Shown here: in pieces, positions 1 through 10,139 of the stretch
Position numbering within the stretch: the stretch's first letter is position 1
How the letters are laid out: every line of letters starts with the position of its first letter
Assembly (NCBI GenBank): GCA_002841275.1
Contig: PHET01000012.1
Location: forward strand, 1 to 63,961
Direction of reading: 5' to 3'
Length of the DNA: 63,961 nt
Origin: Actinobacteria bacterium HGW-Actinobacteria-7
Lineage (GTDB): Bacteria > Actinomycetota > Coriobacteriia > Anaerosomatales > PHET01
Made by a program: the position numbers and the translations under genes
The notes under the pieces: generated by a model
What the model was told of the DNA's origin: nothing
Seen by the model: the letters and a program-made list of their open reading frames with translations, nothing else
The model's database searches: none

Positions 1-2005
1 CCACACCCGTGTACTCGCCACGTACGATCTCGATCTCGAGTTCGCGCGGGTTGTCGAGGAACTCGTGCAGGGGCGGGTCGAGAAGGCGAACCGTGACCGG
101 CAGGCCGTCCATCGCACCGAAGATCCCCAAGTAATCCTGTGTCTGAACCTTGAGCAACTGTGCGAGCGCATCGTCACGGTCGCTCTGATCGTCTGCGAGG
201 ATGAACTGCTGCAAGATGTCTTTGCGCTCACCGAGGAACATGTGCTCGGTACGGCACAGGCCGATCCCCGCGGCACCGAAATCGCGACCCAGTTGGGCGT
301 CTTCCGGCGTGTCGGCGTTGGCTCGCACCCCCGTGGTGCGGAACTCGTCAGCCCAAGCCAGAATGGTATCGAAGTCGCCTGACACCTCGGGCTCGATGAG
401 TGCGACGGCGCCCACGACCACGATGCCCGTCGTACCGTCGAGCGAGATGATGTCGCCTTCGCTGAGCACGATGTCACTGCCCACGACGGTGGCGCGCTTG
501 GCCTCCGCATCGATCTTCAGCGCGTCGGCACCGCAGACACACGGCTTGCCCATACCTCGGGCGACGACGGCCGCGTGGCTCGTCTTGCCACCGTGCGAAG
601 TGAGAATGCCCTGGGCGGCGACCATTCCGTGCAGGTCGTCCGGGGTAGTCTCCCAGCGGACGAGTATGACCTTGCGACCTTCTTCGGCGGCTTTGACCGC
701 GTCATTGGCCGAGAAGACCACTTCGCCTACTGCAGCACCGGGACTCGCGTTGAGACCCTTCACGAGTACGTCGTAGTCGACCGCCGCATCGAACTGCGGG
801 TGGAGGAGCTGGTCAAGCTGCGCAGGGTCGATTCGCAGCACGGCCTCCTCGCGCGAGATCGTGCCATCGGCGACCATGTCGACGGCGATCTTCAGCGCAG
901 CACGCGCGGTGCGCTTCCCTACCCTGGTCTGCAACATCCAGAGCTTGCCCTGCTCGATGGTGAATTCGATATCACACATGTCGCGATAGTGGCTCTCAAG
1001 AGTCTCGAACACCTGCCAGAGCTCAGCCCCGGCCTCCGGGAGCACTTTGGGCAGGTCCACGAGCGGCTCGGTGACGCGAATACCCGCGACAACGTCCTCC
1101 CCCTGTGCATTGGTCAGGAAGTCTCCGTAGTACTCCTTCGTGCCGTCGGCAGGGTTGCGCGTGAACGCGACGCCTGTCGCCGACGTATCGCCCTTGTTGC
1201 CGAATACCATCGACTGCACGTTGACTGCGGTTCCCAAGTCATCCGGGATGCGCTCCATCTTGCGGTAGATGATCGCGCGATCGTTGTTCCAGCTCTTGAA
1301 GACCGCCTCGATGGCCAGGTGCAGCTGTGCCGCTACGTCTTGGGGAAACGCGACGGTGCCGTCCGCACCAACCAGTGCCGGGAACTCCTGTGCTGATACG
1401 TGCTTGGAGACGATGGCCTTGAACTGGTCAACGAGCTCCTTCATGTCATCGGCGGAAAGATCGGTATCCGACGCAGCGTCACGATCGAAGCGCATCTGCG
1501 TGATAGCGTTCTCGAACAGGTCGCCTTCGAGATCGAGAACCACCTTCGAGAACATCTGGATGAACCTGCGGTAGCTGTCCCATGCGAACCGGTCGTTGCC
1601 GGTCTGGGCGATGAGGCCCTCAATGGACACGTCGTTGAGACCAAGGTTCAAGATAGTATCCATCATCCCCGGCATCGAGAACGGGGAACCCGATCTCACC
1701 GAGACGAGCAGTGGATCGGCGGCGTCTCCGAGCCTTTTGCCCATCTTGGCCTCAAGACCCGTCACATAGCTCGCGATCTCCTCGGCCAAGCCAGGCGGAA
1801 ACGCTGGCGGAGTCGAGTGGTAGTACTCCATGCACGCTTGGCAGGAGATGGTGAACCCTGGGGGAACCGGAAGCCCCATGTTCGCCATCTCGGCCAGGTT
1901 CGCGCCCTTGCCCCCCAGAATGAACTTCATCTCTCTGTTGCCCTCGGTGCGGTTGCTACCGTCGGCTTCTTTGCCGAAGGCATACACACGCTTTACATCC
2001 GACAA
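1..2005 (-). CDS. ppdK: Pyruvate, phosphate dikinase (3' end off the window)
   Basis: This enzyme interconverts pyruvate, ATP and phosphate with phosphoenolpyruvate, AMP and pyrophosphate. It serves glycolysis or gluconeogenesis in the cytoplasm of many anaerobes. About 668 codons are present of a family length near 880, so the C-terminal PEP/pyruvate domain is missing at the left edge. Visible marks are the N-terminal nucleotide-binding part (KFILGGKGANLAEM, SVRSGSPFSMPGMMDTILNLG) and the swivelling domain with the phosphohistidine loop GILTSHGGKTSHAAVVARGMG. I place the start at TTG 2005 (TTG TCG GAT GTA AAG), because the reading frame KRVYAFGKEADGSNRTEGNR continues back to it and GGGAGAGGG lies just upstream. 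It follows its regulator gene by 84 bases in the same direction, so co-transcription with glyQ-glyS-PDRP is likely. Confidence 0.96.
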   Translation of the reverse strand, partial: MSDVKRVYAFGKEADGSNRTEGNREMKFILGGKGANLAEMANMGLPVPPGFTISCQACMEYYHSTPPAFPPGLAEEIASYVTGLEAKMGKRLGDAADPLLVSVRSGSPFSMPGMMDTILNLGLNDVSIEGLIAQTGNDRFAWDSYRRFIQMFSKVVLDLEGDLFENAITQMRFDRDAASDTDLSADDMKELVDQFKAIVSKHVSAQEFPALVGADGTVAFPQDVAAQLHLAIEAVFKSWNNDRAIIYRKMERIPDDLGTAVNVQSMVFGNKGDTSATGVAFTRNPADGTKEYYGDFLTNAQGEDVVAGIRVTEPLVDLPKVLPEAGAELWQVFETLESHYRDMCDIEFTIEQGKLWMLQTRVGKRTARAALKIAVDMVADGTISREEAVLRIDPAQLDQLLHPQFDAAVDYDVLVKGLNASPGAAVGEVVFSANDAVKAAEEGRKVILVRWETTPDDLHGMVAAQGILTSHGGKTSHAAVVARGMGKPCVCGADALKIDAEAKRATVVGSDIVLSEGDIISLDGTTGIVVVGAVALIEPEVSGDFDTILAWADEFRTTGVRANADTPEDAQLGRDFGAAGIGLCRTEHMFLGERKDILQQFILADDQSDRDDALAQLLKVQTQDYLGIFGAMDGLPVTVRLLDPPLHEFLDNPRELEIEIVRGEYTGV

Positions 2006-2089
2006 GTCCCTCTCCCTTACCCTTCGGGAAACCAGCATTCTGCATGATACCGTACCGTGAATCGCGCGGGCGATGCCCACGGGCGACGC

Positions 2090-2908
2090 TCAGTCGTTGG
2101 TCGGAGTCATCCGATAGACATGACGCAAGATCTCCTGAGCAGCCTCTTCGACAGCCCGGTTGTCCGTTCGGACCACCAGACATCCGATGGACCGCATGAG
2201 CGCACGCGCTTCCTCAAGCTCCTTCTCCACCGCTTCGCGATCGGCATACCGTGGAACCCACGTTCCCAGCTCACGCATACGCTCAAGGCGAATATCCATT
2301 AGCACCTCGGCGCTGGTGACAAGTCCGAATACCCGTCGAGGATCGACCTCGAAGAGTTCAGAAGGCGGATCGGTACCTGGGGCGAGCGGAATGTTAGCCA
2401 CGCGCAACCCTTTGAAGGCGAGGAACATCGAGAGCGGTGTCTTGCTCGTCCGTGACACACCGATAAGCACCACATCTGCCTCTTGAAGCCCCTCGGGATT
2501 GCGCCCGTCATCGTGCTTGACGGCGAACTCCATCGCCTCGATTCGCTCGAAGTACTCCTCATCCGTGCGTCGAATGGCTCCAGCTTCGCCGGTGGGCTGG
2601 AGGCCGGTGACCGTGCGCAACAGTGAGACCGAGGGGCTCAGCAGGTCTACCCCGTTGATGCCCTCCTGGCACATCTTCTCCATCTCGGCGCACAGGGCCG
2701 CATCGACCAGCGTGTAGAAGAAGATGCAGTAGCGGCCACAGTGACCCTCGACTTCTGAGCGCAGCTGCTCAGGCGAGGTCACCTTGACCAGACGCTCGAT
2801 ACGGAATGAGTCGGCTTCGAACTGGGCAGCCGCAGCGCGAGCGACCATCTCGCCAGTCTCACCCAGCGAGTCAGAGATCACATGGATCGAGATCGGCGCT
2901 TCGTTCAT
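2090..2908 (-). CDS. PPDK regulatory protein (bifunctional Ser/Thr kinase and phosphorylase, DUF299)
   Basis: Members of this family switch pyruvate phosphate dikinase off by ADP-dependent phosphorylation of the threonine beside its catalytic histidine, and on again by Pi-dependent dephosphorylation. The 272-residue protein has the family's N-terminal ISIHVISDSLGETGEMVA and the P-loop-like GVSRTSKTPLSMFLA near residue 150. The open frame extends further upstream into glyS, but ATG 2908 is the natural start: it lies 4 bases after the glyS stop and the family N-terminus begins there. Its position directly before ppdK supports PPDK rather than PEP synthase as its target. The paralogous PEP-synthase regulator is the only realistic alternative. 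Confidence 0.93.
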   Translation of the reverse strand: MNEAPISIHVISDSLGETGEMVARAAAAQFEADSFRIERLVKVTSPEQLRSEVEGHCGRYCIFFYTLVDAALCAEMEKMCQEGINGVDLLSPSVSLLRTVTGLQPTGEAGAIRRTDEEYFERIEAMEFAVKHDDGRNPEGLQEADVVLIGVSRTSKTPLSMFLAFKGLRVANIPLAPGTDPPSELFEVDPRRVFGLVTSAEVLMDIRLERMRELGTWVPRYADREAVEKELEEARALMRSIGCLVVRTDNRAVEEAAQEILRHVYRMTPTND

Positions 2909-2912
2909 CGCG

Positions 2913-4985
2913 CTACCCTGACAGCTTGCTGAAGTCGGCGAATCCTCCGAACACGGAGACAAACCGGTTGAGTAGCCTCAGCCGATTGTCTCGGAGCTTC
3001 ACGTCAGGATCCATGACCAGCACCGCATCGAAGAACGCATCGATGGGGCCCCTTAGAGCTACCAACGATTCAAGCGCTGCAGAGTAGGCATGCTGCGCCA
3101 TCAGTTCCGTCGCCATCTTCTCGGAAGCATCGAGCGCGTCTGCGAGGGCGAGTTCCTCGGCGGCCATCACCGCACGGTCGAGCACGACCCCAAGCTCCGG
3201 TTTGGCGAGATTCTTCGCTCGGGTGTAGGCCACAGAGAGGTCTTCCATATCGTCACTCGAAGCGCGCAACAACGTGAGTGCCTCGCAGCGGGCCAGTGCA
3301 TCCGCGGGGTCGTCGGCAGACACGGCCAAGATCGCATCGACGGTGTCGTACGCATGTCCTCGGTCGCGAAGAATCGTTTGGAGCCGGGTGAGCAGAAACT
3401 CTTTGATCGCGGCTCCGGTCTCATCAACATCAAACACCACGTGAGACGCGAGCGAAGAGAGCGCCTCGCCGATGAGCGCATCGAGCTTCACGGGCGATCC
3501 GTCGAGTGCCATCTGCAGGATGCCGATGGCGTGCCGGCGTAGCGCGAAGGGGTCGGCAGAGCCTTTTGGCGCCTTGCCTGCGGCGAAGATGCCGCAGATG
3601 GTGTCGGTCTTGTCGGCGATCGAAACCAGCCGGCCCGCCTCGGAGGTCGGCAGTTGATCCCCTGCGAAGCGGGGGCGGTAATGCTCTTCGATGGCGAGCG
3701 CGACCCCGGCCTCCTCGCCACCTGCAAGCGCGTAGTAGCGGCCCATGACGCCCTGCAAGTCGGTGAACTCGACAACTGCATTCGTCACGAGATCGGCCTT
3801 ACACAGATGTGCGGCTCGCTGGCCGAAGGCGGCCTGATCCGCCGAGGTTCCCAGCATCTGGCCCAGCGAGACCACGAGCTGCTCGATCCGCGCGACCTTT
3901 TCGGCCACTGTGCCGAGCTTGGCCTGGAACACGACCGAACCGAGCTTGCCGGCCCACTCTTCGAGCGTCGTCGCAAGGTCCTCCTTGTAGAAGAACGCGG
4001 CATCGGCCAGGCGCGCACGAATGACGCGCTCGTGACCGCGGATGATCTGTTCGGTACGGTCCGCTGCGCCGTTGTGGGCCACGATGAACCGGTTGTCGAG
4101 CATGCCGTCGTCCCGCTGAAGCGGGAAATAGCGCTGGTGTCCGCCCATGGCGTACTCGAGCATCTCCCGCGGAACCTCCAGGAACTGCTCGTCAAAGGTG
4201 CCGACGCCGACCGTCGGCCATTCCACGAGGTTCACGACCTCGGCAAACGTCTTGTCGGGAACCACGGCAGTGCCGTTGTAGCTGTGGGCGGCGGCTTCGA
4301 TGCCCTCGCGGAGCATGCGGGCGCGCTCGTTGTGGTCAACGGCTACGAAGGCGCCGCGAAGCGCATCCGAATACTCGCCGGCATCGCCGATCGCGATCTC
4401 CCCCGGAGCCAGGAAGCGGTGCCCAAAGGTGACTCGGCCGGCCGTCAGGCCCGCGAACTCGACCGGTACGATGTCCGCCCCATGAAGCGCCAGCAACCAC
4501 CGCACGGGGCGAGGGAAGCGCGCTGTACCCGACCCCCACCGCTGGGACTTCGCCCAGTCGAGGTTCTCGGTCAGACGAGCGAGCAGCTCAGGCAGGACAT
4601 TTGCAGCGGGTCCACCGATGGTCTCCACCGTGGCATACACATACGATGCGCCGTTCTCTTCTCGGACTTCCAGCGATTCGACAGCCACGCCTTTGCCTCG
4701 CGCAAAACCCATGGCGGCCTGAGTGGGCTTGCCCTCGGCGTCGAACGCAGCCTTGGCGGCAGGGCCCTTTGCAACCGTCACGGCATCGGCCTGGCTGTCA
4801 GCAAGTTCGCTCACCAGCACGGCGATACGTCGAGGAGTCGCCAGCACAGCGATTTCCCCGTAGCCAAGACGGGTGTCGTCGAGCGCTTTGGGAACCGAGA
4901 CCTGCAACTGCTCGATCGCGCTGTAGACGGCAGACGACGGCAGCTCTTCGGTACCGATCTCGTAGATCAGATCGCGTCCGCTCAC
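2913..4985 (-). CDS. glyS: Glycine--tRNA ligase, beta subunit
   Basis: This is the tRNA-binding subunit of the alpha2-beta2 bacterial glycyl-tRNA synthetase. It is 690 residues, the usual length. It starts with the characteristic [16 protein letters not shown], carries an HD-like central region ([20 protein letters not shown]) and ends with the anticodon-binding DALR-like domain ([19 protein letters not shown]). The start is GTG 4985, overlapping the glyQ stop by four bases (GTGA), which implies translational coupling of the two subunits. The downstream PPDK regulator begins 4 bases after the stop. Confidence 0.97.
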   Translation of the reverse strand: MSGRDLIYEIGTEELPSSAVYSAIEQLQVSVPKALDDTRLGYGEIAVLATPRRIAVLVSELADSQADAVTVAKGPAAKAAFDAEGKPTQAAMGFARGKGVAVESLEVREENGASYVYATVETIGGPAANVLPELLARLTENLDWAKSQRWGSGTARFPRPVRWLLALHGADIVPVEFAGLTAGRVTFGHRFLAPGEIAIGDAGEYSDALRGAFVAVDHNERARMLREGIEAAAHSYNGTAVVPDKTFAEVVNLVEWPTVGVGTFDEQFLEVPREMLEYAMGGHQRYFPLQRDDGMLDNRFIVAHNGAADRTEQIIRGHERVIRARLADAAFFYKEDLATTLEEWAGKLGSVVFQAKLGTVAEKVARIEQLVVSLGQMLGTSADQAAFGQRAAHLCKADLVTNAVVEFTDLQGVMGRYYALAGGEEAGVALAIEEHYRPRFAGDQLPTSEAGRLVSIADKTDTICGIFAAGKAPKGSADPFALRRHAIGILQMALDGSPVKLDALIGEALSSLASHVVFDVDETGAAIKEFLLTRLQTILRDRGHAYDTVDAILAVSADDPADALARCEALTLLRASSDDMEDLSVAYTRAKNLAKPELGVVLDRAVMAAEELALADALDASEKMATELMAQHAYSAALESLVALRGPIDAFFDAVLVMDPDVKLRDNRLRLLNRFVSVFGGFADFSKLSG

Positions 4986-5902
4986 AGAGCATCACCGCCT
5001 TCCACGCCAGCTACTTCCGCATTGGCAGGATCCTCTGGCGTGACGAGCTTCAGATACGCTTCGCAACAGCCTTTTGCGATTGCACGGACGCGCAAGATGT
5101 AGCCCTGCCGCTCCGTTACGCTGATGGCGCCGCGAGCATCGAGCAGGTTGAAGGCGTGAGAGCACTTCAGCACGTAGTCGTAGGCCGGAAGCACGTAGCC
5201 GGCGTCGAGTGTGCGTTGGCACTCCGTCTCGTAGGTGGTGAAGAGCCCCAACAGCATGTCGACGTCGGCAGTTTCGAAGTTGTAGGCCGAGTACTGCTGC
5301 TCATTGCGCAGGAACACGTCGCCATAGGTGAACGTGGTGCCGTCAGGCCCGACCGACCAGACAAGGTCATACACGCTGTCCACGCCCTGGATGTACATGG
5401 CGAGACGCTCGAGCCCGTAGGTGATCTCAGCAGGCACCGGGCGACACTCGAATCCGCCGACCTGCTGGAAGTACGTGAACTGCGTGCATTCCATGCCGTT
5501 GAGCCAGACTTCCCAGCCCAGACCCCACGCGCCCAAAGTCGGAGACTCCCAGTCGTCCTCGACCAAACGCATGTCGTGATCGGCGGGTTCGATGCCAATC
5601 GCCCGCAACGAGTCGAAGTAGAGATCGAGTACGTTGTCAGGAGACGGCTTGAGCAGCACCTGATACTGGTAGTAGTGCTGCAGCCGGTTGGGGTTCTCCC
5701 CGTAGCGCCCGTCCGACGGCCGGCGGCAGGGCTGCACATAGGCAGTGCGCCAGGTATCGGGCCCCAGTGAGCGCAGGGTGGTCGCCGGGTGGAAAGTGCC
5801 CGCTCCGACCTCTGTGTCATAGGGCTGCAAGACCACACAACCCTGATCGGCCCAGTACCGGGAAAGTGCAAGGATCATGTCCTGGAAGGTCGGAGAACTC
5901 AT
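4982..5902 (-). CDS. glyQ: Glycine--tRNA ligase, alpha subunit
   Basis: This is the catalytic subunit of the heterotetrameric glycyl-tRNA synthetase, a class II aminoacyl-tRNA synthetase. It is 306 residues. The N-terminal [20 protein letters not shown] and the block [19 protein letters not shown] are diagnostic. ATG 5902 is preceded by AGGGAG. The 89 bases upstream, back to the recO stop, contain a TAGAAT hexamer that could be a -10 box but no good -35. The leader is too short for a T-box like the one that controls glyQS in Firmicutes. Confidence 0.97.
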   Translation of the reverse strand: MSSPTFQDMILALSRYWADQGCVVLQPYDTEVGAGTFHPATTLRSLGPDTWRTAYVQPCRRPSDGRYGENPNRLQHYYQYQVLLKPSPDNVLDLYFDSLRAIGIEPADHDMRLVEDDWESPTLGAWGLGWEVWLNGMECTQFTYFQQVGGFECRPVPAEITYGLERLAMYIQGVDSVYDLVWSVGPDGTTFTYGDVFLRNEQQYSAYNFETADVDMLLGLFTTYETECQRTLDAGYVLPAYDYVLKCSHAFNLLDARGAISVTERQGYILRVRAIAKGCCEAYLKLVTPEDPANAEVAGVEGGDAL

Positions 5903-5991
5903 CGGGTGGCTGCTCCCTCAGTTCGCGTCGAAAACTGCCCAGAAATGGGTTCAGCTATTCTACACGATGCCCCAGCGGTTCCCTGCCCGTT

Positions 5992-6741
5992 CTACGGTGC
6001 CATTCCGGCGTAGTAGTCCAGCGCTTTGAGTCGAGCGGGTAGGTGGTATCCGACGAAGCTGCGCACCAGCGCGAAACAGTCCGCGACGGCTGCGGCAGGC
6101 ATCTCACACGCAGCCACCTCGGCCATCGTCGAGCCCAGAAGCCGAGTCAGCCACGCTCGCGCCTGCACGGGGAAGCGCAAAGTACCCGGATCGAGCGCCC
6201 CGCACTCGGCACAAACCACCCCCCCGTGAGAGAGCGAGAAGTCGGAAGACCCTGCAGCATCACACGCGCACGCGGCGCAGTTCTCGAGTTCCGGGCGGTA
6301 GCCGTGCATGGCCATCGCCTTCAAGAGAAACGCGATGACAAGTGCGGGCAGCGACTCGCTCGGTGCAGTCTCGAATACCGACAACGACGTAACGGACAGG
6401 TCAAACAGCCGAGGCTCAACCTGCCCCTGGACCGATATCTTGTCGAGCAGGTCGGCGACGACCGCCGCCGAGGCCGAGCGATCGAGATCCTCCCGGAGTC
6501 CGGCATGCGCTGTGACCGTACGCGCCTCGGTGATCAGTTCGAGCGACTTGCCCGTGTGCATGAGCAGATCGACCACCGAGAACGGCTCAAGCCTGCCTCC
6601 GAAACGCGAACTCGGCTTGCGCAGCCCTTTTGCCACCGCTCGCACCTGACTGCCGTCCTGGGCGAGCAGGGTGAGGATGATATCGGTTTCGCCCAGCTTG
6701 GTCTTGCGCAGCACGAGCGCCTTGAGCGGGTAGCTCGGCAT
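5992..6741 (-). CDS. recO: DNA repair protein RecO
   Basis: RecO loads RecA onto SSB-coated single-stranded DNA together with RecR in the RecFOR pathway. The 249-residue protein begins with the OB-fold (YPLKALVLRKTKLGETDIIL, then VRAVAKGLRKPSSRFGGRL). It has a C-terminal zinc-binding part with CAACACDAAG and a later CAEC pair. It lies between era/deoC and glyQ, the conserved position in Firmicutes and many Actinobacteria. The deoC stop precedes the start by 5 bases, so it is part of the same operon. Confidence 0.94.
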   Translation of the reverse strand: MPSYPLKALVLRKTKLGETDIILTLLAQDGSQVRAVAKGLRKPSSRFGGRLEPFSVVDLLMHTGKSLELITEARTVTAHAGLREDLDRSASAAVVADLLDKISVQGQVEPRLFDLSVTSLSVFETAPSESLPALVIAFLLKAMAMHGYRPELENCAACACDAAGSSDFSLSHGGVVCAECGALDPGTLRFPVQARAWLTRLLGSTMAEVAACEMPAAAVADCFALVRSFVGYHLPARLKALDYYAGMAP

Positions 6742-6746
6742 CGCGC

Positions 6747-7439
6747 CTAGAGCTCGCGTTCTGCCGCTTGTGCGAGGATCTGAATCCCGGCAGACGTGCC
6801 GATCCGGTTCGCACCGGCGGCTATCATCGCCAATGCGGCCTCCAGATCACGGATGCCGCCTGCAGCTTTGACGCCGATCTCGTCGCCCACGGTTGCACGC
6901 ATGATCTCGCAATCGCGAGCGGTTGCACCGCGAGGGCCGAATCCAGTCGACGTCTTCACGAAGTTCGCGCCGCCGGCAACCGCCAACTCACACGCACGAG
7001 CGATCTGTGACTCATCGAGGTAGGCAGTCTCCAGAATCACTTTGACGATTCCGGTGCCTTCACTCTCCTCAGACACCGCGATCACGACCGCTTCGATATC
7101 GTCACGGACGTAGTCGTACTCTCCGCCCAGGAACGCGGCGATGTTCATGACCATGTCGACTTCGGTGCAGCCCAGCTCAACGAGATGAACGGCCTCCTCG
7201 GCCTTGGTCTCGGTAAGGGCGTACCCAAGCGGAAACGCCGCCACCGAGCAAACCGCCGTGGAGGTACCTGCGAGGTGCTGTGCGGCGAGCGGAACGAGGA
7301 ACGGCGAGACGCACAAAGCTGCGAACCCCGCGTCACGAGAGCCCTCCATCCAGCTGGCGGCCTCTGAGAAGCCGACCGTTGGTTTGAGAAGAGTCTGATC
7401 CAGTGCCGCAGCAAGGGTGGCGATGTCCACTGAACTCAC
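6747..7439 (-). CDS. deoC: Deoxyribose-phosphate aldolase
   Basis: This class I aldolase cleaves 2-deoxyribose-5-phosphate to glyceraldehyde-3-phosphate and acetaldehyde in deoxynucleoside catabolism. It is 230 residues. The Schiff-base lysine sits in NFVKTSTGF, the second conserved lysine in GVKAAGGIRDL, and the acidic residue in TEVDMVMNIAAF. The start GTG 7439 overlaps the era stop by four bases. deoC is not part of the ancestral era-recO order. Here it sits beside cytidine deaminase two genes upstream, so the pair gives a small nucleoside salvage function to an otherwise informational operon. Confidence 0.96.
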   Translation of the reverse strand: MSSVDIATLAAALDQTLLKPTVGFSEAASWMEGSRDAGFAALCVSPFLVPLAAQHLAGTSTAVCSVAAFPLGYALTETKAEEAVHLVELGCTEVDMVMNIAAFLGGEYDYVRDDIEAVVIAVSEESEGTGIVKVILETAYLDESQIARACELAVAGGANFVKTSTGFGPRGATARDCEIMRATVGDEIGVKAAGGIRDLEAALAMIAAGANRIGTSAGIQILAQAAEREL

Positions 7440-8365
7440 AGCCCCTCCCCGTATCCGAACCGGCGAATCTGAGAAGCGTCCCGCCGCCAGTCCTTCTTGA
7501 CCTTGACGGTGAGTTCCAGGAACACCTTGGTGCCCAGAAGTCGCTCGAGATCGTAGCGCGCTTCGGTGCCCACGCGCTTGATGAGCTCCCCGCCCTTACC
7601 GATGATGATGCCCTTCTGGGAGTCGCGCTCAACATAGATGACCGCCCAGATGCGCGTAAGATCGGTCTTCTTCACGTAGTCGATCTGTTCGACCTGCACG
7701 CCCACGGCGTGCGGCACCTCGTCGTGTGTCCGACGCAGGATCTTCTCTCGGATGAACTCCGCGATCATGACCTCGACGGGTTGATCGGTGGGCATGTCCG
7801 CCGGAAACCAGCGCGGGCCCTCGGGCAGAAAGCGGAAGACCGCCTCATAGAAACCCTCGAGGTTGAACTCCTTGGTGGCCGAGAGGACCACCACGTCATC
7901 GAACTCCACGAGCTTCTTCGCCGCAGTGAGCTGCTTGTCGACCTGCTCGGCCGTGGCGATATCGGCTTTGGTGAGTACGAGAATGCGCTTGGCACCCTTC
8001 GCACGAGCAACGTGTTCGGCGACCCACTCGTCTCCGCCGCCCACGCGCGCGGTAGCGTCGATGAGCATCGCCACCACATCGGTATCTTCGAGCGCCTTGA
8101 GGGCACTGCGGTTGAGCTCCTCGCCCAGCGCATCGTGAGGCTTGTGCAGTCCCGGTGTATCGACCAGCACCATCTGGGCGTCATCGCGGTTGATCACGGC
8201 CCGCAGACGGTGTCGTGTGGTCTGTGGAGTGTTGCTGGTGATGGCGATCTTGCTGCCCATCAACGCATTGGTCAGCGTGGACTTGCCCGCATTGGGGCGA
8301 CCAACAAGAGCCACGAACCCGCTCTTGACCTGCTCGGGACCCGAGAGTGAGGAAGATTTGGCCAC
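7436..8365 (-). CDS. era: GTPase Era, 16S rRNA binding
   Basis: Era is an essential GTPase that binds 16S rRNA and helps 30S subunit maturation. It is 309 residues. G1 is GRPNAGKST (22-30), G2 lies in SNTPQTTRHR, G3 is DTPGLHKP, and the C-terminal KH domain contains GKGGELIKRVGTEARYDLE. The G4 motif reads LTKAD instead of the usual NKxD, a substitution I expect to be tolerated in this family. The start is GTG 8365, sharing one base with the cdd stop. Flanked by cdd and recO as in Bacillus. Confidence 0.96.
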   Translation of the reverse strand: MAKSSSLSGPEQVKSGFVALVGRPNAGKSTLTNALMGSKIAITSNTPQTTRHRLRAVINRDDAQMVLVDTPGLHKPHDALGEELNRSALKALEDTDVVAMLIDATARVGGGDEWVAEHVARAKGAKRILVLTKADIATAEQVDKQLTAAKKLVEFDDVVVLSATKEFNLEGFYEAVFRFLPEGPRWFPADMPTDQPVEVMIAEFIREKILRRTHDEVPHAVGVQVEQIDYVKKTDLTRIWAVIYVERDSQKGIIIGKGGELIKRVGTEARYDLERLLGTKVFLELTVKVKKDWRRDASQIRRFGYGEGL

Positions 8366-8787
8366 TAGGCGTTCTCATCCTGGTCGAGGTAACCGCGCAC
8401 GAACGCCTCAGGAAGCAGTTCGTCCAGCGTCATGACCATCACGTCGTCCCGCTGTCCTCCCATGATCACCCGCATCTCAGGGTTGAACTCCGCGAGCGCC
8501 TGCCTGCAGCAACCGCAGGGCACAGTAGGGGCCGTGGAGTCGCCAACCACTGCGACCGCAGCGATATCTGTGTAGCCGGCCGAGACCGCTGCCGCGAGCG
8601 CCGAGCGCTCGGCACAGATGGTGGCGCCGAACGCGGCGTTCTCGATGTTGACGCCGGTGAAAGTCTCCCCGTCGGCCGTATAGACTGCCGCGCCCACCCG
8701 GAACTTCGAGTACGGGGCATATGCCTTCTCCTGGGCTTCTCGCGCAAAGGCCAGAAGCACCAGATCGGGCTGAGTGAGATTACGCAC
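8365..8787 (-). CDS. cdd: Cytidine deaminase
   Basis: It deaminates cytidine and deoxycytidine to uridine and deoxyuridine in pyrimidine salvage. At 140 residues it is the usual homotetrameric length. The zinc site is complete: CAE at 58-60 (ATICAERSA) and PCGCC with cysteines 91 and 94 (VPCGCCRQALAEF). The start is GTG 8787, overlapping the stop of the CNNM/CBS gene by 8 bases. It is followed directly by era, the conserved cdd-era pairing. Confidence 0.96.
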   Translation of the reverse strand: MRNLTQPDLVLLAFAREAQEKAYAPYSKFRVGAAVYTADGETFTGVNIENAAFGATICAERSALAAAVSAGYTDIAAVAVVGDSTAPTVPCGCCRQALAEFNPEMRVIMGGQRDDVMVMTLDELLPEAFVRGYLDQDENA

Positions 8788-10072
8788 TGTCGGCTCCTTC
8801 CATAGTGGCAGCGGCCGGCTCGACTATGAGCTGCCGGATCCGCGTTCCTTCCAAGTCTGTCACGGTCAATCGCAACCCCTCGATCTCGATGGACTCTCCG
8901 ATCTTGGGGATCCGCCCCGCAAGTTCAGTGAACAGCCCACCAACCGAGTCCGCATCGATATCGATATCCGTGTCGAACGTCTCATTGAGATCGTCGACCG
9001 GCAACCGGGCGTCAACACGGTAACGCCCTTCGCCCAGATCGAGTAGCAGGATCTCTTCACGATCGTACTCGTCGGATATGTCGCCCACGATCTCTTCCAA
9101 CAGGTCTTCAAGGGTGACGAGCCCTGCAGTGCCACCGTACTCATCAGCGACGATGGCAATATGGGTACGAGCCCGCATCTCGACCAGCAGCTCTTCTACC
9201 GGCTTGGTCTCGGGAACGAAATACGCCGGACGAGCAAGATCCACCACGCTCTTCTGCGCGCCGCCGTCGGCCAAGGCACGTAGAAGGTCCTTCGCATACA
9301 GTACTGCACGAACGTCATCGACCGAATCATGATAGATGGGTATCCGAGAGAATCCAGTCTCGGATATCAAGGCCACCGCGTCAGCCGCAGTGGCGGTATC
9401 GGCAAGTGCTTCCATGTCGGTCCGCGGAACCATGATCTCGCGGACGATCTTCTCGGCGAAGTCACTTACGGCCTCGAGTATCGCCTCTTCGGCGACCTCG
9501 CGCTCTGAGTCGTCCTCAGTGTTGGCCCCACGCCACTCAGCACTCACGGCCCAAGGCGGCAGGGTGCGTTCGGCTCCCACCACATCGACCGCCCACTTCC
9601 ACGGTGCGCCCAGTAGCGCCGCGACCGGATAGACGGTGCTCATGAACGGAAGTGCCAAAGGAGCGGCATCTAGTGCCACGCGCTCCGGATTGGTCGCCGC
9701 CATCGTGCGGGGCAGCGCCTGTGCAAGCGAGTATGCCACGGCAAGCGCGCCAGCCGCACACAGGAAGCTTGCCACTTGCGACGTTCCTGTCGGCGCGCTG
9801 TCCGAGCTCACCGAGACCAGCCACGCACCCAGCTCCAGGCCCGCGACACACGTGATACCGAATGTGACGCCTGTCGTGAGCGCAGAGACGGCCCTCAACC
9901 GATGGCGGTGATCCGCCAGCCGTTCGAGCGCCGACGCGCCGCGGCGTTCTGACTCCGCAAGCCGGTGAATGCGACCGGGAGACAGCAGCATCACGCTCGT
10001 CTCGGCGGCCGCCAGGAGTGCGCTGATCACGATGAGTACCAGTGAGGCGATGTAGGTCAGAAGTTGCAACAC
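8780..10072 (-). CDS. CNNM/CBS-domain membrane protein (HlyC/CorC family)
   Basis: This is a 430-residue integral membrane protein of the family often labelled hemolysin or CorC, whose members are linked to magnesium or cobalt export. The N-terminal CNNM domain has about four hydrophobic segments, starting with [21 protein letters not shown]. Two CBS modules follow: one begins at [13 protein letters not shown], the other contains [20 protein letters not shown]. The C-terminal CorC_HlyC transporter-associated domain reads [18 protein letters not shown]. The start is GTG 10072. Its place between a DgkA-like gene and cdd is common in Gram-positive genomes. The substrate cannot be read from the sequence. 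Confidence 0.88.
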   Translation of the reverse strand: MLQLLTYIASLVLIVISALLAAAETSVMLLSPGRIHRLAESERRGASALERLADHRHRLRAVSALTTGVTFGITCVAGLELGAWLVSVSSDSAPTGTSQVASFLCAAGALAVAYSLAQALPRTMAATNPERVALDAAPLALPFMSTVYPVAALLGAPWKWAVDVVGAERTLPPWAVSAEWRGANTEDDSEREVAEEAILEAVSDFAEKIVREIMVPRTDMEALADTATAADAVALISETGFSRIPIYHDSVDDVRAVLYAKDLLRALADGGAQKSVVDLARPAYFVPETKPVEELLVEMRARTHIAIVADEYGGTAGLVTLEDLLEEIVGDISDEYDREEILLLDLGEGRYRVDARLPVDDLNETFDTDIDIDADSVGGLFTELAGRIPKIGESIEIEGLRLTVTDLEGTRIRQLIVEPAAATMEGADSA

Positions 10073-10139
10073 GGCTCCGAATACGAGTTTGAAACCACAA
10101 CACGGGCACGTACATCGATGAGCATACCCGACCCCGCCC

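Noticed and set aside
2048-2089. GGGCGATGCCC-type short inverted repeat before ppdK
   Set aside because: Four-base stems of this kind are expected by chance at this base composition.
2909-2962. Upstream extension of the PPDK regulator frame into glyS
   Set aside because: The added residues do not resemble the family and lie in the certain glyS C-terminus.
3654-5102. A 482-residue open frame antisense to glyS and glyQ
   Set aside because: It is the low-stop shadow frame opposite high-G+C coding sequence, with no recognisable domain and no ribosome site; glyS/glyQ are certain.
4601-5770. A 389-residue plus-strand frame across glyS/glyQ
   Set aside because: Shadow frame, rich in Arg, His and Pro, without family signature.
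5903-5991. Possible T-box or glycine riboswitch before glyQ
   Set aside because: Only 89 bases between recO and glyQ, no terminator/antiterminator pair seen.
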